DNA of 64,000 nucleotides. Source: Pleodorina starrii. Taxonomy: Eukaryota; Chlorophyta; Chlorophyceae; Chlamydomonadales; Volvocaceae. The notes below the pieces were generated by a model. The model searched no databases, was not told where the DNA came from, and saw only the letters and a program-made list of their open reading frames with translations. Below are positions 32,638-43,162 of the stretch, piece by piece. The first letter of the stretch is position 1. Every line of letters starts with the position of its first letter. The translations under genes and the position numbers were made by a program. The stretch lies in the NCBI GenBank assembly GCA_030267565.1, contig BRXU01000051.1, positions 1-64,000 on the forward strand. Reading direction: 5' to 3'.

Positions 32638-35600
32638 TCACAGGTCTTCCAGCACCGTGAGCTTGGGCCCCACGGTGGTTCCCTCCAGCCCGGGGAACTG
32701 CAGCACCTCGTGGCGCTTCAGCAGCACTGCCGCCTTCACTTGAGTGTAGGTCTCAAACTGCGGTGGGTGGGTGGGTGGGTGGGTGGGTGGGTGGGTGGGT
32801 GGGTGGGTGGGTGGGTGGGTGGGTGGGTGGGTGGGTGGGTGGGCGGGCCGAGACGAGGGGTGAGGAGGTAAGAACTGCAGCGATGTGTGTGTATGTGTGT
32901 GTGTTTGGGGGGGGGGGAGCGGGGGAGCGGCGGGGACAGTGGGGTGCAGGGGTAAGGGGAGGGTGGGGTGGGGGGTGGGGGTAAACAGAAGATACCGCAG
33001 CGAAGGGACGGCGACGGCGTTAGCGGGGGTAAGGGGGGTGCAGGGCAGGGGGGGGGGAGATGAGGATTGCCGCGCAGGGGCCAACAAGAACAATGACAGT
33101 GGCGGCAACCGGCAACGACACGCCTGCGTGTAAGCTACAGTTCCCCCCTCTAGCCCCCTACCTAGTTCCCCCCCTCCCCCCTCCCCCCACCCCGCAGCCC
33201 CTCCCCCCTTCCCCCCCTCACCTCCTTGGCCCCCCACACCACCAGCGGCTCCACAAACAGTACCCGGTCCAGGGAGGGCAGTGCGGCCGCCAGCCGGTCC
33301 AACTCCAGATACATGCTCAACGAGGGGGCGCACTCGAATGACAGCTGGGCGGCGGCCGCCTGGAGGGGGTGCGTAGGATGGGGGGTTAACCACCGGGGGG
33401 GGGGGTTTGGGGGATATCCACGTATAGGCCGGAGCCCGTGAACGGTAAAGTGTGTGTGTGTGTGGGGGGGTAAGTAGACGATTTGGTGGGATGGGGGAGG
33501 TTACCTTGATTTCCAACCCCAACGTCCCTGAGAAAGAGGGGGTGAAGCGCAGGGACACCAACAGACCCGGGCGAAGGGGCGGTGGTGGGTTTGGCGTTTG
33601 GATGGGTGGGGGTGGGGGTGGGGTGGGGGTAGTACATGGTACATGGTTAAGACGCGCGCGGAACCGGGGTGGGGTGGTGAGGAAAGAAGGAATAGGGGTG
33701 GTTACTACCGGTACCTGCTCACTGTGGCCCTCCGCCCCTCACCCAGTCAGTCAAACCCCCTCGCCCAGTCAATCCACCCAGCACCCACGTCCTCCCACCC
33801 AGCCGCCCACCCAGCCACCCACCCACCCACCCACCCAGCCACCCACCCACCCACCTGAACAAAGTCGTGGAGCGGATCCTTCGAATCGGATGACCACTGC
33901 GACGGGAAAGGAAGAGAGGTGGGAGGGAAGGGAGGGGGCGCGGGCCGGCTATTGGAGGGGCGAGGAGGGCATTGTAAACACATGCGTGGTATGGTTAACA
34001 CCTGGCGGCCGCCCTCCCTGCCTTTCATACGCATTTGCCACACCCGCTGCTGCTGCTGCTGCCTGCTCCTGCTCCCCTCCCTCCCTGGCTCCCTCCCGGT
34101 TAAAGTGGACGTGAGGATGAAGGCTAAGGCCCGTCCTCCAGTTGGTTGGTTGGTTGGTTGGTTCGTTGTTCCAGTTCGTTTGTTCGCTCGTTGGTTCCCC
34201 CCAGGGGACGTTCACCCCGAGAGCGCCAGCGAGCACAGGCGGGCGGGCGGGCGGGGCGAGCAGCGGTGCCAATTGAGCTCCAACGCTCCCCCTCCCCCTC
34301 CCCCTCCCCCTCCCCCTCCTCCTCCCCCTCGTCCCCCTCCTCCTCCCCCTCCTCCTCCCCCTCCCCCTCCCCCTCCTCCTCCTCCCCCTCCTCCTCCCCC
34401 TCCCCCTCCCCCTCCTCCTCCCCCTCCCCCTCCTCCCCCTCCTCCCCCTCCTCCTCCCCCTCCCCCTCCTCCCCCTCCTCCTCCCCCTCCCCCTCCTCCC
34501 CCTCCTCCTCCCCCTCCCCCTCCTCCCCCTCCCCCTCCTCCCCCTCCTCCCCCTCCTCCCCCTCCTCCTCCCCCTCCCCCTCCTCCCCCTCCTCCCCCTC
34601 CTCCCCCTCCTCCCCCTCCTCCTCCCCCTCCCCCTCCTCGACGTCAGTCAGCCACCGCAGCCGCCAACGGGCCCCCCCTCTCCACCCACCCACCCACCCA
34701 CCCAAGCTACCAAACCCTCCCCGCGCTCTCCACCTCTTGCCCCCATCCAGCCGCACCCCCTCCCCCCCGGTGCCCCGCCTGTCGCCTCCCTGCCCCCCCC
34801 CCCTGTCGCCTCCCTGCCCCCGCTCCCAACCAACCCCGCCACCGTCCCGTCCTTCGTCTGAACCGTCGTGATCCCCCCCCACCCCACCTCGCCCCCTCCC
34901 CCAGTACCGTACCAATGAAGCATTGCACTCGCAACCCCCTGCCCTTCGGTAAGTATTGCTGAGTTCTGGGTCCGTTCGCTAACGCCGTCTCCATCTCCGC
35001 TGCGGTATCCTCTTTTTGCCCCCTGCCCTCCCTTTTCCGAAGTGTCTCATGTTATATAATGGAGCATATATCACTCCCTAATCCCCCTCCCCTCCCTTTT
35101 TCGTCCCCACCTGTAGCCCGTGCCACGCCGCGCAGGAGTCCAGGTGCAAGAACAGCCCCACTCGCTCCGAAACCGCGCCCTCGGGGCAGCCGGAATCAGC
35201 AGGGGCGGCAGGGCTCGGGGCGGAGGCGCCGTCGGATCCCGCCGCCGCCGCCTCGCCGCCTCCGCCGCCTCCGGCCAGCGCCGCGGCGAGAGAGGCGTTG
35301 AAGGGAATGTGGGGCGTCCAGTTCGTCACCCCCACGCCCGCCGCGCCCGCCCGGAGTGCCGTACGAAACGCCGACGATAGATGGTCATACCCGACCGACG
35401 ACTCTACGGAAGTGCTAAGGTGTACGGGCTTGCCGTACGACTTGGCGGCCGCCACGGAGAGCCGGAGCCTGACGGGGGCGGGGCAGGAGGGCGGGGTGGG
35501 GCAGGGTTTGGGCTGCTGGTGGGTGTCGTACATCGTACGTCAGCTGGTCAGGTTGAGAGAGCGAGTCGGAGGGCACCGACGGCAGGTCTGGTCTGGTCGG

Positions 35601-38600
35601 GGCTGGCGAGCCCCCCCCCCGCCCCCGCCCCGCTGGGTTCTGGGCCCGTTCGCTAACGCCGTCTCCGTCTCCGCCGCGGTATCTTGTTTTTACCCCCTCC
35701 CCGCCCCCGCCCCCGTCCAGCCTGGGTCGGGCCGGGTGCCCTTCACAAAGTCATGAAGTCACGACCAGGCCGGGAGAGAAAGGAGGATACCGCAGCGGAG
35801 ACGGAGACGGAGGCGGGGCCAGGGCGGGAGATGGGGCCTTCCTTCGGACGGCAGGGAGCGCTGCTGCCGGGCCCTCAAGGTCGCCACACACACAGTCACA
35901 CAGTCACACACAGTCACACACACACAAGGTGGTACGCCCCTCCTCAACAGAGGAGTGCTTCGGCGGTCTCCCGTATGTTGGGCGGGTTAGCGCCCCCGGC
36001 CACTGTCGGCCCGGCAGATATGTAACAGTTACACACACACACATCGTACCCCACCGCTGGTCCCCCGGGTGAAAGAGATCGGGGTGTCGAAGGCTGGAGA
36101 CAATGGTGTCCTCTGGTGCGCGGGGCGGCTGGAGTGGGATGCCACCTAGAAGACTACAACGCTGCCGCAGAGCAGTGGTGGAGGAATGAGTCTGCATAGG
36201 GCCTGGACCAGACTGCATAGCAGGTGGTGGTTGGATAACTAAGATCGGGCGGCGGCAGACTTCCGAAGGATATAGGAGGTGGCAATGGCACCGGTGTGAG
36301 TGCCCTGGTAGATTACGCAGCTGTAGAGCATGCGTTCGGTGGACCGAGGACAGTAGGCGCCTGGGGCTAGCTTAGCTGGCACATGGACAATCAGGTGGAC
36401 GCTGTCCTGTGACGATTACGGCGCAGCGGTTAGCACTTCCCGGTGCAGTGTGCAGACAAGGTGGTACGCCCCTCCTCAACAGAGGAGTGCTTCGGCGGTC
36501 TCCCGTATGTGGGCGGGTTAGCGCCCCCGGCCAGTGTCGGCCCGGCAGATATGTAACAGTTACACAGACACACACACACAGACACAGACACACACACAGT
36601 CACAGACACACACAGACACAGACACACACAGACACAGACACACACAGTCACACACACAGACACACACAGTCACAGTCACAGACACACAGACACACACACA
36701 CGGTCTTTCCCCAACAGGACACCCATATGTACGGAATACACAACACACGGGCCACACAATACACAGCCACGCAACTGCACGGACACACATCCGGGGGGCA
36801 CTCCGGAGGGCAATACAGCTACCCTACCCCACCCTACTTCACCGTAGGGCGACTGGGTGGGTTGCTGGGGCCGAGGGGGGCCGAGGGGGAGAGGGGGGGG
36901 GAGGGGCCGAGGGGGGCCGAGAGGGGCCGAGAGGGGCCGAGGGGGGCCGAGAGGGGCCGAGAGGGGCCGAGAGGGGCCGAGGGGGGCCGAGAGGGGCCGA
37001 GAGGGGCCGAGGGGGGCCGAGAGGGGCCGAGGGGGGCCGAGAGGGGCCGAGAGGGGCCGAGAGGGGCCGAGGGGGGCCGAGAGGGGCCGAGGGGGGCCGA
37101 GAGGGGCCGAGGGGGGCCGAGAGGGGCCGAGGGGGGCCGAAGGGGAGAGGGGGGCCGAGAGGGGCCGAGGGGGGCCGAGAGGGGCCGAGAGGGGCCGAGA
37201 GGGGCCGAGGGGGGCCGAGAGGGGCCGAGAGGGGCCGAGAGGGGCCGAGGGGGGCCGAGAGGGGCCGAGGGGGGCCGAAGGGGAGAGGGGGGCCGAGAGG
37301 GGCCGAGGGGGGCCGAGGGGGAGAGGGGGGCCGAGGGGGAGAGGGGGGGAGAGGGGGGGCGCCTGTGCCAGCCATACGGAGGCCCCCCGTATGTACGGCA
37401 ACACTCACTTGGATGGGCTGACGGGGCTGCCGTACGGTGTGGCGAAGGAGGCGTCCAGAACCAGAAAGTCAGTGTGGCGGGAGGCGGCGACGTGTTTGAA
37501 CATCGTACTGCCGTACACCGCAACCAGCACCGTGAACAGCTCGGGCACGTGGTGGAAACAGAGTGCGCCGGACGCCTGTACGACAGCGCACGCGCGGTTC
37601 AGCACTGTGGCGCCGTACACCTCCCGGAACTTGAGGAAGTCCCAATAGCTGCCGGGTTGCGGGGGGGAGGCGGGGGAAATGGGCGGGGGGGAGGGGCGGG
37701 TGTGTGTGTGTGTCTTAGTGAGTGTTGGTGGGTGTCTGTGTCTGTGTGTGCGTGCCTGTAAGGGAGGGTTTCACAAGCTTCACTCCCCGCCCCCGCTCCC
37801 CATCCCTCCCTCCCCCTCGTCCTCATCGCCATTCTGGTACCCCTCCCGTCTCCGCTCCCGTCTCCGCTCCCGTCTCCGCTCCCGTCTCCCCTCCCGTCTC
37901 CCCTCCCCTCCCCTCCCCTCACCGCGGTGTGAGGTCCGCCCCGCTCATGGCCCCCGCCTCCAGCACCGGCGGCACCACCACATTCCAGCCGCTGAAGCCG
38001 GTGCTCCACCGCAGATTGAGATCGTCCAGCTGGGGGTGTCGGGACTGGAGCCAGCGACGAAAGGCGACCAGCTGCGGCCGACCGAGTGTGGGTGTGGAGG
38101 GTGAGGAGGGGGGTGAGGCGGGGGGTGAGGTGGGGTTGAGGGGGGGGGGTGAGGCGGGGGGCAGGAGGAAAGGAGAGGAAAGCAGAGGGCAAGGGGAGGA
38201 AAGAGGGAAGGGCAGGGGGAGGGAAGCAGTAAGAGCAGACCGATTAGGCAACAGAGCTGACAAGCTGACATGCGGAGGGAAAGCAACCTAGGGGCGGGGA
38301 GGGGAGGGGAGGGGAAGGGGCGGGGAGGGGAGGGGAGGGGTACCAGAATGGCGATGGGGACGAGGGGGAGGGAGGGATGGGGGGCGGGGAGTGAAGCTGG
38401 GAGAGGAATGGGAGGGGAGGGGTCAGGGAGTGATATGCTCCTTATGTAAGAATGAGTCACTGCGGACGTTGTTGATCAAGCTGCTGCAGCCGCTGAAGGG
38501 GGGAGGAGGCACCGGGACACGCCACACGCGTGCCGAGCTGCCCAGCTGCCGAGCTGCCCAGCTGCGTTCTTGCGGTGGTTCAAAATCCGGAGGGTTAAGA

Positions 38601-41600
38601 ACGCCAAGATAGGGCCGGCCCCTTCCCGCCTCCCTCCCGGGCCGCCCCCTCCCTCCTGTGCCTCTCCACCCTAAGTCAGGAGCACCCGAGCAGCCCTTTC
38701 GCTCGCTCAGCAGCAGCGCTCGAAGCTCTACGACACCTGTACGACCCGTACACTGTGTACACATTCTGCCGTACCGCGGGCGCCGAATAGTCCTGGTAGC
38801 AATCGTGCTCCTGAGTGTACTTGGCCTGTGGGGGCAAGGCAGGGCGGACGCTGAGCCGTGTGTTATTAATACCCCCGGGAGATTATCCACGTATAGGCCG
38901 TGAGCCCGTGAACGGTAAGTAAAGTAACAGAAGAAGGCCGTCTCCGGGGTGGGGGCCAAAAGAGTAAGCAGCTAAGGGGGTTTCCCTTGGGAGAGTGGAG
39001 CAGCGCGGCGGCAAAGCTCCGGCAGATGTCCGACCCAACCCATCCGCCACCCCGGGCGATACAGGAGCAGCAAAAGACAGATGCGAAAGTGCGGCTGAGG
39101 TCTAGGTGTGCTGTGAACAGCGTGTGTGTGTTTGTGGCGTTATCCACGTATAGGCCGGAGCCTATACGGGGGGGGGGTGGAAGAGTGAATTTGCAACACC
39201 CCCGTGGGGGGTGGGGGGTAAGGGAGTGAGTGCTGTAGGTCGGGGGTTTGATGAGTGCTGTGTAGGTCGTTGGATCTGGTTGCAGCATCCAGCCCCCTAG
39301 ACAGGGGGGAAAGGCGAGGAGGAGGTGTGGGGCGCCGAGTCGGCAGAGTGAGGGGGTCTAAGCGCGTCATTGCGCTCCGTCCCCAGCCATTGCCCGCAGT
39401 CCTTGTCCTTGGCTTTGTGCCACTGCGCATGAACTGCATGAAGACGGCGTCTCTTCCGCGAGCGCACGCCTCACTGGCCTGAAAGGGCTGGCGGCCGCAC
39501 CCTCACCCTTGGACTGGACTCCCAACCCGCCAAGCCTTGCCATCCCCCACCCTGCCCTCGCCCCACCTACCCTCCCCCCACCTCCGGTTCAGCGGCTGCA
39601 GCAGCTTGACCAACAACGTCCGCAGTGACTCATTGTTATGTAAAGGAGCATAGCACTCCCTGACCCCCCACCTCCGACTTCACCGCACCTCAGACCTCTC
39701 TCCCTGCCAATACGTAGTTTGAACAGCTCCTCCCCCCGCCCCCCCCTCCGTCTCCTTCTCCGCTGCGATTGTTTCTTTATACCCCCTCCCTCCCTCGGCC
39801 CCCGACCCCGGCCCCCGGCCCACCTCGTATTCGTTGTTGAAGGCCGGTTGCAGCGAGGTGACGCAGGCCCCTCCCTGCCCCTGCGCTCGCGAGTGATATC
39901 CCACCAGGTGTGCGGCCACCTGGCCCAACACCTTGAGAGCCAGGCGGTTGGCGTCGGTGTGGAACCAGGACAGCAGCGGGTAGTGCCGGTTGTGGCTGTC
40001 CGGGGGAGGGGAGGGGAGGGAGGGAGGCGAGGGGGGCAGGGGGAGGGGAGGGAAGGGGGGGGGGGGTCATCCACGGCTAGGCCACGGACGGGGAGAGGGT
40101 GACAGTGCCGTACAATGCGACCAGGTTACTGGTTGCAGCACCAGCAGCACCCAGGCCCCTAGAGAGCCCTGGAGACGGAGGGGTGGAGGGGTGAGGGGTG
40201 GAGGTGGGTGGGTGGGTAAGCGATCGGCCGCCACCGCCACCGCCGCCGGCTCTCCCCTCGGGTCGGTCAGCCCAAACCCCGAGGGCAGTGCCGGGCAGGG
40301 CAGGACAGGGCAGGACAGGGCAGGACAGGGCAGGACAGGGCAGTGCAGGGCAGGACAGGGCAAAACAGGGCAGGACAGGGCAGGACAGGGCAAAACAGGG
40401 CAGGACAGGACAGGACAGGGCAGGACAGGGCAAAAGAGGGCAGGACAGGACAGGACAGGGCAGGGCAGGACAGGTCTAATCAAATCTGGGTTTGGTAGGG
40501 TGTGGCAGGACAGGGCCGAGGTAAAGTAGGTAGGTTTGGTAGGACAACCCAGATCAGCCCAGCCGACCGCAGCCCGACCCAGCCGCAAGCCGCCATTGCG
40601 TCCCCAAAAGCTCGCCCGCCCTGCAAAGCCCCCCCTCCCTGGCCCCGCCTCCCTCCCCCAAGCGTTCCCCTTCACACCCTAAGCCCGGCCCAACCCATCA
40701 TCCCAACCAGTACAACCCATTTCGACCCAGATCAAGAGAAGCCAAGCAGCACCTCCTTCACCCTTCCCCACCCTCACCCCTCCCAGCCACGACCACCACC
40801 ACCACCACGGGCCCCGGCCCCCTTCCACTACCTGTCTGCCGCCCTGGCGTCCGGCCACCTGGCAAACACCCACGCTGGCGCCCGGACCATGTCCAAGATA
40901 AAGGCAACCTGGGAAGGAGACGGGAAGGGTGCGGGGGGAGGAGGTTGGGAATAACGCCTGACGTATGCGCAGAGGGGGGGACGGAGGCAAAGGGGGAGAA
41001 ACGCGTGTGGGCCTTCTCCGGTCCGGTACGTTAACCCGTGAAAGCAAAGTCGGGCGGGTTTTGAGGCTGGGGACGGGGGCAAAAGCAGGAGGATGGATGT
41101 GTATGTGCGCCGCGCCGGGTTTGGCTGGGCGGCATGGTGGAGGGAAAGGCTGCCACAGAGGAGGCGGGGAAGGGTGCAACCGCCTCCTTTGTGGAAGCAA
41201 CCGCCCCCGCCTTGTGAAAGTGCGGCGAGGCCTCGTCCTCATCAGAATGGCAAGCCGGTGGTAGGGCACATCGGGAACAGTGATGGGGGAGTCATCGACG
41301 ATCTTAGCGGTGCCCGCCGCACGGGCCATCGACTACAGGTCACACATCTCTGACGCATTGCGGGTAAGTGCAGCTTTCTTACCCTTGGTCAGAACGAACC
41401 CCTGGAGCTCACAGACGATTCATTACCTTCAGTTTTGTGTTTTTACAAGCGCTGGACGCCAGCAGGTCCAGGTACTCGTACTGTAGGTCCTTGTCCTCAT
41501 TAGGCTGGAGGAACTCCCAGGGGCTGGAGAAGACGACTGTTGTAACTCCAGCTGCCTCCATGTCTTTCAACGTCCGAACGAGATCGTTGACAAGGGCAGC

Positions 41601-41900
41601 TTCCGAACCTTGATTGAGCTTGAACCGTTCCACGAGTTCCGGATGGAACAGTGCCGCGAACCGTTCAATAGGAGCATCACGTTTGTTGCCAGATCCTGAC
41701 CTCCACAGGCTAGCGAGTTCGGCAATCCCTAATCTCTCTTGAAGCCCGGATAACTGGTAGCTAGGGGACAGGTGTAACTGGGCGAACAACAGCAGCAGAA
41801 CGGCTGTAGCGATAACACTGATTCCAACAATAAGTATTGGCGACTGGCAAATGCCACGGCCTGCGCCACGTCGCTTGGCAGCAAGAGTAAGAAGCGGCAT
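32638..41900 (-). CDS. Type II membrane glycoside hydrolase, clan GH-A (GH42/GH35-like)
   Basis: Exons on the minus strand: 41427-41900, 40832-40908, 39824-39995, 38775-38825, 37923-38071, 37409-37648, 35111-35468, 33855-33896 (or to 33851), 33505-33527, 33222-33359, 32638-32757 (stop TGA); about 614 residues. A basic N-terminus then one hydrophobic segment (about residues 22-43) predicts a signal anchor with a lumenal or external enzyme domain. Barrel motifs in order: GVTTVVFSSPWEFLQP; KVAFILDMVRAPAWVFARWP; YPLLSWFHTDANRLALKVLG; AFNNEYEAKYTQEHDCYQDY (probable acid/base Glu239); FRRWL...LDDLNLRWSTGFSGW; FHHVPELF; DFLVLDASF; GKPVHLSTSVESS (possible nucleophile Glu410). These resemble beta-galactosidase-type GH42/GH35 enzymes; the substrate cannot be told. 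Phases agree through 35111. The two small exons near 33500-33900 are tentative. Introns hold the largest minisatellites in the window. Confidence 0.72.
32763..32842. repeat. (GGGT)n microsatellite in last intron of the glycoside hydrolase gene
   Basis: About 20 GGGT units directly preceding, on the coding (minus) strand, the acceptor CCGCAG of the last exon. The gene strand reads CCCA there. Confidence 0.95.
33413..33452 (+). repeat. Dispersed element, family B
   Basis: TATCCACGTATAGGCCGGAG followed by CCCGTGAACGGTAAAG. Further copies are at 38880-38945, 39141-39167, 45239-45302 and 57293-57350 on this strand. Confidence 0.78.
34283..34640. repeat. (CCCCCTCCT)n minisatellite, intron of the glycoside hydrolase gene
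   Basis: About 360 bp of pure C/T trinucleotide-phase units (CCCCCT and CCT). On the other strand it reads as poly Glu/Gly. Confidence 0.96.
34944..35025 (-). repeat. Dispersed short element, family A
   Basis: Reverse complement of the 2765-2848 element, with the same AAGTATTGCT end and GCTAACGCCGTCTCC core. A second minus copy is at 35634-35705 in the next intron of the same gene. Confidence 0.78.
35634..35705 (-). repeat. Dispersed short element, family A
   Basis: Contains GGGCCCGTTCGCTAACGCCG and CGCGGTATCTTGTTTTTACC. Together with 34944-35025 it brackets the 358-bp exon of the glycoside hydrolase gene. Confidence 0.78.
35927..36034 (+). repeat. Structured short element (family C), copy 2
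   Basis: AGGTGGTACGCCCCTC to ATGTAACAGTTACAC, flanked on both sides by CA-rich arrays. Hairpins: CTCCTC-AACA-GAGGAG and 35980-35995 (GGGCG, loop GGTTAG, CGCCC). Confidence 0.8.
36459..36568 (+). repeat. Structured short element (family C), copy 3
   Basis: Almost identical to copy 2, in direct orientation 430 bp away. Hairpin at 36511-36526, followed by a (CACAGA)n array to about 36706. Confidence 0.8.
36563..36706. repeat. (CACAGA/CACAGT)n microsatellite
   Basis: CA-rich array directly downstream of structured element copy 3, ending near 36706. Confidence 0.93.
36866..37352. repeat. (GGGGCCGAGA/G)n minisatellite
   Basis: About 45 ten-base units alternate GAGAGGGGCC and GAGGGGGGCC. A larger block (about 120 bp, including an AGGGGAGAGGGGGGCC marker) is itself repeated at about 37140 and 37280, a higher-order structure. 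It lies in the intron after the exon at 37409-37648. Confidence 0.96.
38421..38498 (-). repeat. Dispersed element, family D
   Basis: Reverse complement of 39588-39665 with few differences over about 78 bp. Includes AACGTCCGCAGTGACTCATT and CATATCACTCCCTGACCCC on its own strand. Confidence 0.8.
38880..38945 (+). repeat. Dispersed element, family B
   Basis: TATCCACGTATAGGCCGTGAG, then CCCGTGAACGGTAAG and GTAACAGAAGAAGGCCG. It immediately precedes, on the gene strand, the short exon 38775-38825. Confidence 0.76.
39588..39665 (+). repeat. Dispersed element, family D
   Basis: TTCAGCGGCTGCAGCAGCTTG, AACGTCCGCAGTGACTCATT, GGAGCATAGCACTCCCTGACC. Partial copies are at 59537-59583 and 61678-61712 (LysRS introns) and a degenerate one at 35043-35085. 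Confidence 0.8.
40293..40470. repeat. (GGGCAGGACA)n minisatellite
   Basis: Seventeen or so decamer units with AAAACA and AGTGCA variants, in the intron between exons 40832-40908 and 39824-39995 of the glycoside hydrolase gene. Confidence 0.95.
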
Positions 41901-42510
41901 TGGTGTTCGCTACTGGCCACCCTAACGAGTTTAATCAAACGCTTCCAGAAACGATTCGGCAAAGGTGAGACAAAAAAGCCGACTGCTCACAGAATAACTT
42001 CTTTGCCGCGATGAACTTGTTTCGTACATCGGGGGAGATGAATTTTCGATTATGTGTATGCGGCAGCCAGCCTGCGAGATCTTGGTGAAGGGTGGGAAAC
42101 GTTTAAGAGAAACTTGTTGTTTGGGGCGGCCTGATCACTCGATTACATGATTTGGCGAATGGTTGGGTTCGTTTGACCAACCAACTGCACGTCGTCACCA
42201 TACACCCAAGCGTGATAAGTCGTTTTCTTGCCCCGTGGATTTTTTATACAACGATCCCCTCACGAGGCACGTTAAAAGAAGGTAATCTTATGGTCTCGGA
42301 TTTCCGAAATATGGCCGCTGCTGGACGAGCTTGCAAGTTCTTGCCTCCGTGTTGTCCCCATTGAGTCCTCATAGATTCGCCTAACGAGCAGGACAGCAGC
42401 TGTACGTCGCGCGGTAGCAGCAATGCGCATAGAGGCATAGTACCTGGCACGCTTTGGCACGTTGCAGGACACGTAATTGTTGCCCCAGCAGGACACGTAT
42501 TGTCCAGCTG

Positions 42511-43162
42511 ATAAACAAGCCTAACAAGGCATAAGTTACGTTATGTTATACGTTAACGTTATGTTTCGCTCAACTACGGAGACGTTTTCCGCTTGCCGTG
42601 ATCAGTCATCCGTATCGATCATTAAGGTGGATTTCCTTTCCTTACGACCGCGAATTCGCCGAGATGATTGCGAGCGCGTATCGTGAAGAACGACGCCTGG
42701 GGGCTCAATTGCTTTCCTCCAACAAACTAAAAACTAGTTATCACACGATCCAAACGGCGCAAAAGCACTTGTCTCATACGACACACACAAGCAGCCACAC
42801 GCCCTCACCAGCCCTCACTCCCGCCGTTTCGGGCCGTTGTGTCACCGGAGAACCTTCAAACCCCTTACCGGTATGATGCCGCATCAATTCATAACTGTGG
42901 CGTGTCGTACCGAACATCAGTCCAGGTGCTACACCAGGCTACACCCGTACATGCGCAAGGCTGCCCCCCTAGCAACTAGGACTGCACCAGCAGTACAACC
43001 GTAAACATGCACGCAGTCGGCGACGTCCGTAAGCATTACTATCTCGCGTTACGTTACGTGGCGTCCCACGAGCAAGGGGATCAATCTCCCCAGCCAGTGC
43101 ACACCACCCTCGCTGCGCCAACCCAAGCCACGGGACTCGAGTCGCCCACTGAGTCGCGCCCC
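42511..43162 (+). repeat. Duplicated dispersed segment, copy 2 (5' part)
   Basis: Homologous to 29340-30056, with the matching 92-codon frame at 42598-42876. Homology stops at GAGTCGCGCC and resumes at about 44447 (CACTGGCGCGTATCGTTATA). Confidence 0.7.

Noticed and set aside
33919..34962. 347-codon plus-strand frame
   Set aside because: Mostly poly-Pro from the CCCCCT satellite in an intron on the opposite strand.
36563..36706. CRISPR-like spacing of repeats
   Set aside because: The regular units here and elsewhere are simple satellites without unique spacers, and the genome is eukaryotic.
39361..39478. Possible exon after NNEYE on the minus strand (ASEACARGRDAVFMQF)
   Set aside because: The exon at 38775-38825 (AKYTQEHDCYQDY) continues the active-site motif in phase without it. 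No good donor was seen.
41130..41329. Possible extra glycoside hydrolase exon on the minus strand (ARAAGTAKIVDDSPITVPDV)
   Set aside because: It looks peptide-like and follows TGTAG, but joining TKLK directly to VAFILDMV makes a continuous barrel strand with matching phase, so the extra exon is not needed.
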